Notes: a model not told the origin generated them from the letters alone. Counted from the stretch's first letter, positions 9,000-17,882 are shown. The stretch: DNA of 64,000 nt from Azospirillum melinis (GCF_013340935.1 NZ_WHOS01000034.1:1-64000); one strand, 5' to 3'. Numbers and translations: made by a program.

Positions 9000-9183
9000 G
9001 AGGCGGTTCTGAGGGAAGTGCTGGTCGGTTCGCCTCCGTGCCGGAGTAGCTATCCACAGTCGCGTTGCTCATGCTCAGGCCAATTTCGCCCTGCAAGGTC
9101 AAAAGTTTGGTGGCGGCCGCCGAAAGCTTGCGCATGAGCGAGCGACGCTCGCGGGCACGGAGCTTCTTCGGCAACGGCCCATA

Positions 9184-10058
9184 AGAGGCCGTTTCCAGAA
9201 CCCTCATCCGATGATCAGCCCTCCAGAAACCCGCTGATGTGCTGTCGGTTTCCTGTGCCTTTGGCACAGAGAGGCAGGCATGGGACCGACAGTTGCGGAC
9301 TTGGTGGCGGGAATCATCGACCGGATCGAGGATCGGCCTCTCGGCCCCGGGCGTCCGCCGATGCCCACTGTGGAGATCATCGAAACGCTCCGCTTCTTCC
9401 TGCGTGAGGGCGTCCAATGGCGTGAGCTTCGGGCAGCAGACGGGCGTGCCTCAGGCTCGACCCTGCGCCGCCGCCTGGACGAGTGGGACACGACAGCGTT
9501 GCTCCGCCGTGTTCATGCCGTCCTTGTCCGCATGGCGCGCTCCGGCCCCGACGCAGCTGCCTGGGATGTCGTGGTCGACAGTTGCTCGGTACGAGCAAAG
9601 CGAGGCGGCGACCTGACCGGGCCGAACCCGACCGACCGCGGCAAGCCTGGGACCAAGTACCACGTGGTCGTCTCGACCGACGGCCTGCCGCTGGCGGTCC
9701 TCCCTTCGCCCGCCAACGTGCATGACACCAAGCTCTTCCCTGACTTGCTGCGCTTGGCCCAGGTCGTCTGCACGGCCATCGGCAGGCTCTACGCCGACGC
9801 AGGCTACGACAGCGCCGACAATCGCTGGCTCTGTTTACGCGACAGGGTTCAGCCGCACATCCGTAAGATCGGCGAGCCCCACGGCTCGGGGCTCGGCAAG
9901 GTCCGATGCATCGTCGAGCATGGCTGCGCTTGGCTGCTGGCAAACAAACGCCTGGATCGACGACAGGATCGATTGGGCCACATCATCCTCGCTCTGCTCA
10001 CCGCGGCAGCCATCTTCATCATCGCAAACCGACTCACTGCATTCTGAAAACCGCACCT
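9184..10058 (+). mobile_element. IS5-family insertion sequence (about 875 bp)
   Basis: Imperfect terminal inverted repeats (13 of 17 matching, both ending inward in CAGAA) lie at 9184-9200 and 10042-10058. They are flanked by TA on both sides (9182-9183 and 10059-10060), a plausible 2-bp target duplication. The element contains one transposase gene. It interrupts a TniA-like relic whose remnant begins immediately to its right. Confidence 0.72.
9280..10047 (+). CDS. IS5-family transposase
   Basis: A 255-residue DDE transposase in a single frame. The N-terminal helical domain (IIETLRFFLREGVQWREL, STLRRRLDEW) is followed by the first catalytic Asp in WDVVVDSCSVRAKRGG, then PNPTDRGKPGTKYHVV, the second Asp in YADAGYDSADN, and the C-terminal Glu region with CIVEHGCAWLLANKRLDRR. 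Many relatives need a -1 frameshift between two reading frames; here the frame is continuous and no internal stop is seen, so the copy may be functional. Confidence 0.92.
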   Translation: MGPTVADLVAGIIDRIEDRPLGPGRPPMPTVEIIETLRFFLREGVQWRELRAADGRASGSTLRRRLDEWDTTALLRRVHAVLVRMARSGPDAAAWDVVVDSCSVRAKRGGDLTGPNPTDRGKPGTKYHVVVSTDGLPLAVLPSPANVHDTKLFPDLLRLAQVVCTAIGRLYADAGYDSADNRWLCLRDRVQPHIRKIGEPHGSGLGKVRCIVEHGCAWLLANKRLDRRQDRLGHIILALLTAAAIFIIANRLTAF

Positions 10059-10060
10059 TA

Positions 10061-10372
10061 AGGGGCTGCGGCACCGTCCTGATCCCATGCCGCTGGCGTC
10101 CCCAGAGTAAGCCACGCGCCTTGAACTCCCGCGCGTTGTCAAGTTGCAGCGCCTGCGCCATCCCGGAAACCTGCCAGGGTGTTGTGATGCCACGGGCCGC
10201 AAGCCAGGTCGCCTTTGCCCGGATGCCCTGTTCGAGGGTGTAGGCGACGCTGCATTCGCAGGGCGCGCGCAGCGAGGCGTGGAAGCCGAAGACCATCCGG
10301 GTTCAGAGGTCGATGGCCAAGGTCAACAACGGCCGGCCGATAGACTGACGGTGTGAATCGGCATGGAATAAG
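10061..10372 (-). pseudogene. Fragment of a TniA-like DDE transposase
   Basis: Read on the minus strand, this stretch gives RPLLTLAID, an in-frame TGA, then TRMVFGFHASLRAPC and ALQLDNAREFKARGL. It aligns with the core of the TniA in this window at 51.8-52.2 kb (RPWLTLIIDVASRMVVGFYL; VHMDNGKDFHSKAL). Both ends are missing: the right side is cut by the ISL3-type element and the left by the IS5-type element. The internal stop and truncations make it non-functional. It shows that a second TniABQ-type transposon once sat here. Confidence 0.62.
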
Positions 10373-12013
10373 GGCTCTGTCGCAGTTTTGATGGTGCTGG
10401 ATTGTAGTCAGTTCTGGCTTCGTCAGCGGGATCAGCATCATGGCTCAGTCGCTTCACTGTACGGGATGCGTACCACCCGGTTTTCTGGTTGTCGAAACGG
10501 CAGACAGCAGCCTTGCAGTTCAGCTCACGGTGCGCTCCACTGCCGCGTTCAGTCCTTGCCCGGTCTGTGGCGAACACTCGTTTCAGGTGCACAGCAGATA
10601 CCAGCGCTTCCTTCTCGACCTGCCACTCTCGGTCCGTAACGTCCGGCTGCACCTTCAGGCGCGGCGCTTCCATTGCGATGTCCCAACCTGTCGTCGACGG
10701 ATTTTCGCTGAGCGCTTCGATCCGAATGTTCTGAAACCATGGGCCCGCCGAACGGCGCGGCTCGACGGTCTCGTCTATCATCTCGGTCTCGCCCTCGGTG
10801 GACGCCCCGCAGCCCGGCTGGGGAAACGCCCGATGGTGCCGATCACCAAGGACACGCCTCTGTGGGCCATGCGACGGCACGATTGTCCTGTTTTACCGCC
10901 GCCATCAGCTATTGGAATGGACGATTGGGCTTGGCGGCGCAACCAACGATACGGAACGCTCATCTGCGATCTTGATCGCCACCGCACTATCGCGCTCCTG
11001 CCCAACCGCGAGCCGGCGACCACGGAAGACTGGCTGCTGGACCAGCAGCAGACCGGCATCGTGGGGCGCGACCGTGGTGGCGCCTACGCTCAAGCGATCT
11101 CGCAGGCTCTACCGCACGCCATCCAGGTCGCGGACCGCTGGCACCTGATGGAGAACGCCAGCCACGCCTTCCTGGATGCCGTGCGCAAGTCGATGCGCCA
11201 GATCCGCGTCGTCATCGGAGCGACAACCGTTGATTCCGGTCTGCTCACCGCAGCTGAGCATATCCAGTACGAGGGCTATCTGCGCTGGGAGGAGACCAAC
11301 GGCGTCATTCTCGCCTTGGCCAAGGAGGGCATCGCCATCAAGGAGATCGTCCGCCGTACCGGTCACAGTCGCAAGGTCGTCCGCGGTCAGCGGTCCGACA
11401 TGTTTCGGATCCGGGAAAGCTCGCTTGACCTGCATCTTCCCTGGCTGGATGCGCAGTGTGCTGCCGGGCGACACAATGCGACGGACCTTTGGCGTCGGCT
11501 GAGGAGGACCGGGTTCCGGGGCAACCTGCGTATCGTTGGCGAATGGGCGACGCGCCGCCGGCGCTCAGACCAGGCGCAGGCTGGGGAACGTAGCCGGACG
11601 CCGGCGGCGCGGACGATTGCGCGCTTGCTCACCATCGGACGGGAGGCTCTGACCAAAGCGGAGACGGTAACGGTCGCGGCAATTGAGGGCGGAGTGCCGA
11701 TGCTGGTCGAGGCGCGTGAAATCGTTGCGGCGTTCCAGTCGATGATCCGGAAGAAAAATGCCGAGGAACTTGAACCCTGGCTGCAGGGAGCCAAGGCGGG
11801 CTTGGTGGGATCCTTCGCCAATGGGGTGGCCAAGGACCGGACTGCCGTCATCGCGGCAATCACTCTGCCGTAGTCCAACGGCCAGACAGAGGGGCAGATC
11901 ACCAAGCTCAAGCTGGTCAAGCGGCAGATGTATGGCCGCGGCAAACTCGACATCCTTCAGGCACGCGTCATCGGCCCCGGATGAGGTCCGCACCATCAAA
12001 CGCCAGGACTAAA
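10373..12013 (+). mobile_element. ISL3-family insertion sequence
   Basis: The left end begins GGCTCTGTCGCAGTTTTGAT and the right end contains CACCATCAAA (11991-12000), the complement of the inner part of the left repeat. The outer bases of the right repeat are poorly conserved, so the exact right border is approximate. The element carries one transposase gene with a premature stop. Confidence 0.6.
10440..11984 (+). pseudogene. ISL3-family transposase with premature amber stop
   Basis: The frame starting at 10440 encodes the N-terminal zinc ribbon (CPVCGEHSF, later CDVPTCRRRIFAERF), the catalytic core (IGMDDWAWRRNQRYGTLICD) and the helical C-terminal part (VADRWHLMENASHAFLD). It stops at TAG (11871-11873) within AITLP-stop-SNGQTEGQ. 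The usual family sequence there has Trp (TGG), and the same frame stays open for 36 more codons (KLKLVKRQMYGRGKLDILQ) to a TGA at 11982. A single base change therefore removes the conserved C-terminal tail, and the transposase is probably inactive. Confidence 0.85.
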
Positions 12014-12045
12014 CATCTAGGCCGTAACGCCTCTTTTGTTTCGTC

Positions 12046-12066
12046 CAGACCAATTAGCAGACCAAT
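12046..12066. promoter_or_regulatory. Direct-repeat operator site 1 (CAGACCAAT x2)
   Basis: A perfect 9-bp direct repeat CAGACCAAT at 12046-12054 and 12058-12066, separated by TAG (12-bp period). The same motif, slightly varied, occurs at 13453-13473 and inverted at 16450-16470 beside two GntR/FCD genes. It lies 48 nt upstream of the receiver-domain gene and just outside the ISL3 right end. Confidence 0.5.
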
Positions 12067-12113
12067 CTCCGGCCAAACTAGAGGCTCTCCATGCAGCAAT
12101 CGAGGGGCCTTCA

Positions 12114-12521
12114 ATGCGCACTCAGAACAACAAAGCCGTACAGAATATTAGTGATCGAAAATTTGTATTGTTAATTGAGAATAGTATGTGCCTTCGAATG
12201 GCGATGAAGACTCTCGTCGAAATGTGGGGTTATGATGTCCTGGATGCCTCTTCTGCGAGGCAAACATTTCCCGCGCTCAAGGAAGTTCAGAAGCCACCCG
12301 ACGTAATGATCTCTGATCATCACCCTCTTGAAATCCAAAGCGGGATCGATTCCATTCTTGCTATCCGCGCCCTCTCAAATAAAAGGTTTCCAGCGATTCT
12401 CCTGACCAATGATTTTGTTTTCCCTGATGACAGCTTGACAGCTGAAGAGATCAACTTGCTCCGCAAGCCAATCGACCCACATCAGCTTCGCACACTCTTA
12501 GCCACAATGACGATCATATGA
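12114..12521 (+). CDS. Single-domain response-regulator receiver protein
   Basis: A 135-residue receiver (REC) domain without an output domain. The first acidic site is reduced (FVLLIENS rather than the usual DD/ED pair), the phospho-acceptor Asp lies in DVMISDHHPL, the switch Thr in PAILLTND and the conserved Lys in LLRKPIDPHQL. The pattern resembles the C-terminal REC domain of hybrid histidine kinases, so this may be a detached kinase tail left after the adjacent ISL3 insertion. Local base composition is noticeably more AT-rich than the neighbours, which suggests separate origin. Start at 12114 is chosen as the first Met before the domain; an upstream in-frame Met at 12036 is possible. Confidence 0.68.
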   Translation: MRTQNNKAVQNISDRKFVLLIENSMCLRMAMKTLVEMWGYDVLDASSARQTFPALKEVQKPPDVMISDHHPLEIQSGIDSILAIRALSNKRFPAILLTNDFVFPDDSLTAEEINLLRKPIDPHQLRTLLATMTII

Positions 12522-12751
12522 TCAGAAGGGCGTTGGAGCGCATATCAGCGTCAGAGCGGCTCCCTGGTCTGCTTGTGGGGCTCAGCCGCCAATATGGAGG
12601 GGGCGAATACACGCATCATGGTTATCTCACCCGGCCCCATGATCGACTGCATGTCGGCCATGTATCCAACCGAGTCGCCGGAACCATAGACCAAGGCCAG
12701 ACAACTCAATCAGCGCTGCCGGCATCTGCGGTCATGTGGTGGACGGAAGCC

Positions 12752-13444
12752 TCACGTACGTTCAAGCAACCCGCGGATGCTGTCGAGATGGTTCAGCATC
12801 ATCCGCCGTGCTGCCTCGCCATCGCGGGCTTCAATCGCATCGACGATAGCCGAGTGCAGTTCGCCCTGTTCGGCGGTGTAATCATGCTTGCCGGCTTTCC
12901 GGAACAGCGCGTCGTGCTTGCGCTGCCAGGGCGCGCGGTCCCGCACCGAGGCGAGCGTGAGAAAGATAGCGATCAGCAGCGGGTTGGCGCTGGCCCGTGC
13001 CACCGCCTTGTGGAAGGCGTCGTCGTAATGCTCGTATTCGCGCCAGTCCTGCGCCGCACCGGTGCTGCGGGCAAGGTCGCGCAGAGTCCTGATGTCGTCG
13101 GCGGTCGCGGACTGGGCGGCGGCGGCGGCCAGTGCCGGTTCATAGACGCGACGCGCCTCGATCAGATTGGCAGTCGACGCTGTTGCGATCACGCGCTGTA
13201 CCGGCCGGTCGATCCTGGCCGGAGCCGGGCCGATGAACGTCCCCTTGCCTTGATGACTCCAAATGAGCCCCTCGTTTTCTAGAGTGCGGAGCGCTCTCCG
13301 GACAGTTTCGCGGCTGCAGCCGATCATCGTGGCCAGGGTGCGTTCCGGGGGGATCCGGTCCTGCGGTCCTAACCCTTCGTCTTCGACATATGCGCGAAGA
13401 CGCCTCTCGGCCTCGGCAACCCCCATGCGACCGGACATCGGCAA
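12752..13444 (-). CDS. GntR-family (FCD) transcriptional regulator
   Basis: A 230-residue protein. The winged helix shows IPPERTLATMIGCSRETVRRA and GLIWSHQGKGTFIG; an FCD effector domain follows (LIEARRVYEPALAAAAA, EYEHYDDAFHKAVARAS, EQGELHSAIVDAI) with the Asp/His residues expected for metal-assisted ligand binding. It is divergent from an SBF-type transporter gene, with a direct-repeat operator candidate (13453-13473) immediately upstream of its start. It is a clear paralogue of the regulator at 16505-17236: both share RAPWQR, the ERTLA/ERSLA helix and similar operators. Role as a substrate-responsive repressor of the transporter is inferred. Confidence 0.9.
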   Translation of the reverse strand: MPMSGRMGVAEAERRLRAYVEDEGLGPQDRIPPERTLATMIGCSRETVRRALRTLENEGLIWSHQGKGTFIGPAPARIDRPVQRVIATASTANLIEARRVYEPALAAAAAQSATADDIRTLRDLARSTGAAQDWREYEHYDDAFHKAVARASANPLLIAIFLTLASVRDRAPWQRKHDALFRKAGKHDYTAEQGELHSAIVDAIEARDGEAARRMMLNHLDSIRGLLERT

Positions 13445-13452
13445 CTCTCGTT

Positions 13453-13473
13453 CAGACCAATTTGCAGGCCAAT
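13453..13473. promoter_or_regulatory. Direct-repeat operator site 2
   Basis: CAGACCAAT (13453-13461), TTG, then CAGGCCAAT (13465-13473): the same 9+3+9 arrangement as at 12046-12066 with one mismatch between the repeats. It lies directly in front of the GntR gene (minus strand) and 70 nt upstream of the transporter ATG, a position suited to control of both. Confidence 0.55.
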
Positions 13474-13542
13474 CGCCTTCTTCTATAGCGGTTCAGACAC
13501 CGCCCGGCAATGCGCCTGCGAATTGCAACCGAATGGAATGCG

Positions 13543-14514
13543 ATGATAAAGCTTGACCCGTTCCTTGTATTGATGATCGCGGCCGTCGCCGTAGCGAGCG
13601 TGTTTCCAGCAACTGGCCAGGCAGCGCAGATCGTGGATTGGCTGGGCACGGCGGGGGTCATGTTGCTCTTTTTCGGGCATGGCGCGGCACTGTCGCGCAG
13701 GGCCATTCTGGGCGGACTGAAGCAATGGCGGTTTCATGGCTTCGTCTTCACCACCACCTTCATCATTTTTCCGCTCATCGTCCAGCCGCTCCGGCTATTG
13801 CCCAACGCCCTGCTGCCTGCCGATCTGAGCCTCGGCTTCATCTATCTGGCGGTCCTGCCGTCCGCGGTGTCGTCGTCCATCGCCTACACGGCACTGGCGA
13901 AAGGCAACGTGCCGGCGGCAGTATGCAACTCGGCCGGCTCCAACGTGTTCGGGCTGTTGCTGACGCCGATGCTGATGGCGCTGTTCATCAGTTCGACGGC
14001 CGCGGGATCGGTCGAACTCGACCGCGTCCTGGGCGATGTCGTGTTCGAGCTTCTCCTGCCCTTCGCGGCCGGCCAAGCCATCCATGGCCGTGTGGGTGGG
14101 TTCCTCACCGCCCGAAAGCATTGGCTCGACAACTACGATCAATCGGTTATCGTCCTCATAATCTACGCCGCCTTTTCCAAATCGGTCACTGTGGGTCTGT
14201 GGAAGGTGTTGCCGGTGGAAGCGCTGCTGTTTGCGGCTTGCCTGTGCACCCTTCTTCTTCTCGTCGTGCTGGCTTTCACCATCCACGGGTCCCGCCTGCT
14301 CGGCTTCCGGCGCGAGGACGAGATTGCGGCGGTGTTCTGCGGGTCGAAGAAAAGCCTGGCTTCCGGCCTGCCGCTGGCGCAGGTGATCTTCGCCGGTTCA
14401 AGCGGCTTCGGAATGATCATTTTACCGATCGTGCTCTACAATCAGATCCAGATCCTGATCGGCGCCATTCTTGCCCGCCGCTACGCGACAAAGGCCGGCT
14501 TTCCAGAACCCTGA
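13543..14514 (+). CDS. SBF-like (bile acid:sodium symporter fold) transporter
   Basis: A 323-residue integral membrane protein with about ten hydrophobic segments, matching the SBF-like (PF13593) family. Recognisable stretches are GVMLLFFGHGAALSRRAIL, YLAVLPSAVSSSIAYTALAKG (the crossover region with the AxxxSxxxAYT pattern) and FCGSKKSLASGLPLAQVIF. Start set at the Met at 13543, which begins the first membrane segment after a short KLD lead. The divergent GntR gene and shared operator imply induction by its substrate, probably an organic anion. The substrate is not known. Confidence 0.86.
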   Translation: MIKLDPFLVLMIAAVAVASVFPATGQAAQIVDWLGTAGVMLLFFGHGAALSRRAILGGLKQWRFHGFVFTTTFIIFPLIVQPLRLLPNALLPADLSLGFIYLAVLPSAVSSSIAYTALAKGNVPAAVCNSAGSNVFGLLLTPMLMALFISSTAAGSVELDRVLGDVVFELLLPFAAGQAIHGRVGGFLTARKHWLDNYDQSVIVLIIYAAFSKSVTVGLWKVLPVEALLFAACLCTLLLLVVLAFTIHGSRLLGFRREDEIAAVFCGSKKSLASGLPLAQVIFAGSSGFGMIILPIVLYNQIQILIGAILARRYATKAGFPEP

Positions 14515-14635
14515 AGAGGGTGGTGGGTCGTGGGGGCCGCAAGGTCGCCTGCGGCCCGGCCGTGGGAACATCTACGGCCGGCCCCTCCCAAGCGACCGGC
14601 CATTCAGGTCGACAATGCCCGTTGCTGCCGCGACA

Positions 14636-16384
14636 TCAATAGCCCGCCGCCGAGCCATCGCCGCGTGGGTCCGTGGCGCCGTACAGCACACCGGTGGCCG
14701 GTTCAATGAGGATCGCGCCAGCGTGCCCCATCGCATCCGTGAAATTCTCAATGACGTTCACGGGGTGGCCTCGCCGTTTTAGGTCGTCGGCGACGGCGGT
14801 GGGAATGCGGCCTTCCAATTTCAGGTCGTTGGACCATGCGCCCCAGGTCCGGCCATGCAGCCAACGTGGGGCGTCGATCGCGTCCTGCGGCGTCATGCCG
14901 AAGTCGACGATGCGGGTGACGATGGCCGCCTGGGTTTGAGGCTGTCCCTCGCCTCCCATGGTTCCGTACACCAGGAACGGCTTGCCATCTTTCAACAGCA
15001 TTGCCGGGTTCAACGTGTGGAAGGTGCGCTTGCGCGGCTCCAGCCGGTTGACGTGAGTGGGATCAAGGGTGAAGAAGCTGCCACGGTTCTGGAGCAGGAT
15101 GCCGGTTCCCTTCGGCACGATGGCGGAGCCGAAATCATGGTAGACGCTCTGGATCATCGACACGGCGTTGCCGTCCTGGTCCACCACGCCGAACCAGACG
15201 GTGTCGCCTTTGGGATCCAGCGGCTTCACGTTTGTGGCCGCCTTGTCCATGGCGATCCGAGCAGCCTGATCCTTGCCGTGCTGGGTCGACAGCAGCTCAT
15301 CGACGGGAATCTTCACGAAGTCCGGGTCCGACAAGTATTTGTCGCGGTCGGCGAAAGCTTGCTTGGTCGCCTCCACGATCAGGTGATAGTAGTCGGCCGA
15401 CCCCTCGCCAAGCGCCTTCACGTCGTAATTGTTCAGAATGTTGAGGATGGCGAGTGACGCCATGCCCTGCGTGTTGGGGGGCAGATTGTGGGCCGTGAAT
15501 CCACGGTAGCGCACCTGGATGGGTTGTACCCAGTCGGCCTTGTGGTCTGCGAAATCCTTCAACGTCAGGATACCGCCATTCGCCTGAAGGTCGGCAACGA
15601 TCTTTTCCGCGATCGCGCCGCGGTAGAAGACATCGGCGCCACCCTCTGCGATCATCGTGAGGCTTTCGGCCAGGTCGGGCTGTTTCAGCACTTCGCCTGT
15701 CGTGAAGGGCTGACCATCGGCGCGCAGAAAGACGCGGCGAAACTCGTCAAAACGCTGGAGGTTGTGGAACTCCTTGTCCGCGGTGTCGGTGTCGACCTTT
15801 GACCAGAAATCGAGGCTGGGTGTGACGGCGAAACCCTCTCGGGCGTAATGAATCGCCGGCTCCATCAGCCGCTTCCAGGGCAAGCTGCGGCTCATGGTTT
15901 CCTTGGCGTAGCGATAGGCTTCATCCCAGCCCGAAATGGCGCCCGGCACGGTGGTGACCGCCTGATAGCCGCGGGCTGGAATCTTCTCCAACCCTTTGCT
16001 GGTGTAAAAGGCGATATCGGCCTTCTCGCCGGCGCGTCCACTGGCATTCAGGGCCTTCAGTTCGCCGGTCTTGGCATTGTGGATGAGCCAGAAGTTGTCG
16101 CCGCCGATGCTGGTCATCTGCGGATAGACGACGGAAAGCGTCGCCGCCACCGCGATCGCGGCATCCACAGCGTTGCCACCGTTGCGCAACACGTCGAGAC
16201 CGGCCTGGGTGGCTAGATAATTCGAGCTGGTCACCATTCCATGCGTGGCCATGGGATCAATGCAGCGTGATGGCGTGTCGCAGTACCGGCCGGCGGTGTC
16301 AAAGGCCAAGGCTGGTGCCCCACCGGCGGAAAGCGTGATGCCGACAACCAGCAGGCTCATCATCAATGATTTTGGTTCGGCCAT
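14636..16384 (-). CDS. ggt: Gamma-glutamyltransferase precursor
   Basis: A 582-residue Ntn-hydrolase precursor. A signal peptide (LLVVGITLSAGGAPALA) is followed by the large-subunit region (MVTSSNYLATQAGLDVLRNGGNAVDAAIAVA, here only described by its positions about 49-80; IGGDNFWLI). The autoprocessing/catalytic Thr is at about residue 395 in KGDTVWFGVVDQDGNAVSM. Small-subunit marks include GSGxx-like GTGILLQNR, NPAMLLKDGKPFLVYGTMGG and GQPQTQA. It should act in the periplasm, transferring or hydrolysing gamma-glutamyl groups of glutathione or related amides. A GntR regulator gene is divergent, with an operator candidate between them. Confidence 0.92.
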   Translation of the reverse strand: MAEPKSLMMSLLVVGITLSAGGAPALAFDTAGRYCDTPSRCIDPMATHGMVTSSNYLATQAGLDVLRNGGNAVDAAIAVAATLSVVYPQMTSIGGDNFWLIHNAKTGELKALNASGRAGEKADIAFYTSKGLEKIPARGYQAVTTVPGAISGWDEAYRYAKETMSRSLPWKRLMEPAIHYAREGFAVTPSLDFWSKVDTDTADKEFHNLQRFDEFRRVFLRADGQPFTTGEVLKQPDLAESLTMIAEGGADVFYRGAIAEKIVADLQANGGILTLKDFADHKADWVQPIQVRYRGFTAHNLPPNTQGMASLAILNILNNYDVKALGEGSADYYHLIVEATKQAFADRDKYLSDPDFVKIPVDELLSTQHGKDQAARIAMDKAATNVKPLDPKGDTVWFGVVDQDGNAVSMIQSVYHDFGSAIVPKGTGILLQNRGSFFTLDPTHVNRLEPRKRTFHTLNPAMLLKDGKPFLVYGTMGGEGQPQTQAAIVTRIVDFGMTPQDAIDAPRWLHGRTWGAWSNDLKLEGRIPTAVADDLKRRGHPVNVIENFTDAMGHAGAILIEPATGVLYGATDPRGDGSAAGY

Positions 16385-16449
16385 GTGTCCTCACTATCGG
16401 AACGCCAGAGCGAAGGTCGCCCCCGCAGGGAACGATGGACTAGCTGATG

Positions 16450-16470
16450 ATTGGTTTGCTAAATGGTTTA
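16450..16470. promoter_or_regulatory. Direct-repeat operator site 3
   Basis: ATTGGTTTG (16450-16458), CTA, AATGGTTTA (16462-16470). The complement matches the repeat motif at 12046-12066 at most positions (ATTGGTCTG-CTA-ATTGGTCTG there). A small palindrome CTAAA-TGG-TTTAG overlaps it. It lies between ggt (minus) and the GntR gene (plus). Confidence 0.52.
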
Positions 16471-16504
16471 GTGAAGGTGCTTGGGCTCCGGACGGGAGAG
16501 GACC

Positions 16505-17236
16505 ATGGGCGCGCGATCTCACCGGGCTGCCGATCTGGAGCGGCTGCGGCAGTTCCTTCGGGAGCAGGGCTGCATGCCGCATGACCGGTTGCCTCCCGAA
16601 CGCTCTCTTGCCCCACTCCTGGGGATAGGCAGAACAACCCTGCGGGCTTGCCTGGAGGCGCTGGAGGCTGAAGGCTTGGTCTGGCGCCATGTTGGACAGG
16701 GTACTTTCTACGGCCCACGCCCCGTTCATGAACCGGTCCGCACGTCCCTGCTGGTAACGATGACGTCGGCTTGGGATCTGATGAACGCCCGCCTGACCAT
16801 CGAGCCAGGAATCGCTGCGGCGGCGGCCCTGACGGCGACACCCTCCCAAATTGATGCCCTGCGCGCCTGCATCGAGGAGGGAAGGAGCGCCCGCGACCTT
16901 TTTGCCTGCGAACGGGCGGACAACCGGTTTCATACCACGCTGGCGCGGACGACCGGGAATCCGGTCCTCATCAGCTTTCTGGAATTCGTGTCGGGTGCCA
17001 GAAGCCGTGCGCCATGGCAAAGGGAGTGGGGCCAGACCTATCGCCACATCGGCGATGATGAGTTCCGAGGGGAGCACAGCGACCAGCACCAAGCCATCGT
17101 GGACGCTATGGTCCGCCGGGATGCGGACCAAGCGCGAGACATGATGAGCGACCATCTGGCGACCATACAGTCCGCCATGCAGTCCGCTTCCACCAAGCGG
17201 CCAGTGAACATGGATCTCGCGCCTCCGGTCCGTTGA
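16505..17236 (+). CDS. GntR-family (FCD) transcriptional regulator
   Basis: A 243-residue protein. ATG at 16505 chosen for its purine-rich GGGAGAGG upstream; an in-frame Met at 16481 is less well supported. The winged helix shows LPPERSLAPLLGIGRTTLRA and GLVWRHVGQGTFYG; the FCD domain shows LMNARLTIEPGIAAAAA, CERADNRFHTTLARTTGN and EHSDQHQAIVDAM. It is a paralogue of the regulator at 12752-13444 and shares its operator type. Divergent from ggt, which it probably controls. Confidence 0.9.
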   Translation: MGARSHRAADLERLRQFLREQGCMPHDRLPPERSLAPLLGIGRTTLRACLEALEAEGLVWRHVGQGTFYGPRPVHEPVRTSLLVTMTSAWDLMNARLTIEPGIAAAAALTATPSQIDALRACIEEGRSARDLFACERADNRFHTTLARTTGNPVLISFLEFVSGARSRAPWQREWGQTYRHIGDDEFRGEHSDQHQAIVDAMVRRDADQARDMMSDHLATIQSAMQSASTKRPVNMDLAPPVR

Positions 17237-17459
17237 CTGTGGATCGGCATCCAACCTCAGCCCTACGAACCGGCAGGATATGTCGTTGATTTCAAGATAA
17301 GGATTCCCTGTCGAGAGTGGCCCTGCACGGACGCCGATGAAGAGCCACCCGCTAAGCGCCTTCTTTCGTCAAATCAATGACATAGCAGAAGGTTGGTGCT
17401 GACCGAGATTGGATGCTGATCCGCACCCGCGGCGATACTTTTACCCCTCGGGGTGTAGA

Positions 17460-17882
17460 TCAGGCGGCAATGGCGCCCTGACCTTCCGCGGGACGTTCGA
17501 CGGCCAGAACCGTGAGAGTCTTCGCCTCGTCCTTGCGAGTGTACCATGTGATGGACTGCCCGCTCGCGACGCCGATGAGGGCCGCGCCAATGGGGGTCAA
17601 TACCGACACCCGACCGGCCGCGAGATCGGCGTCATGCGGATACACCAGGGTGACAGTGCGCTCCAGACCGGTCATCTCGTCCCGAAACGCCACGCGTGCG
17701 CCCATGGTGACCACCGCAAGCGCGATCTCGCTGGCATCGATCACCGCAGCACGATCCAGTTTGGCCGTAAGATACTCGTAAACGTCGGGCAGTTTATCGG
17801 AGGCAGCCTCGATCAATGCCAAAAGGCGGTCATGGTCAGTGGCCTTCAGCACGATGGGCGGAAACTGGTCTGCGGGACGCAT
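17460..17882 (-). CDS. rnk: Rnk-like nucleoside diphosphate kinase regulator (GreA/GreB C-terminal fold)
   Basis: A 140-residue protein. The start at 17882 (MRPADQFPPIVLKATDHDRL) has AGGAAG 8 nt upstream. The N-terminal short coiled-coil-like stretch (LLALIEAASDKLPDVYEYL) is followed by a GreA/GreB C-terminal FKBP-like domain: VVTMGARVAFRDEMTG, VTLVYPHDADLAAGRVSVLTPIGAALIG. This is the Rnk layout. Rnk binds RNA polymerase near the secondary channel without the cleavage activity of Gre factors. It stands alone here, with no obvious operon. Confidence 0.82.
   Translation of the reverse strand: MRPADQFPPIVLKATDHDRLLALIEAASDKLPDVYEYLTAKLDRAAVIDASEIALAVVTMGARVAFRDEMTGLERTVTLVYPHDADLAAGRVSVLTPIGAALIGVASGQSITWYTRKDEAKTLTVLAVERPAEGQGAIAA

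Noticed and set aside
8860-9183. Minus-strand frame opposite the end of the GntR gene and into the IS5 border.
   Set aside because: No recognised domain; its second half is antisense to the regulator. It may hold a few codons of a truncated gene, but that cannot be supported.
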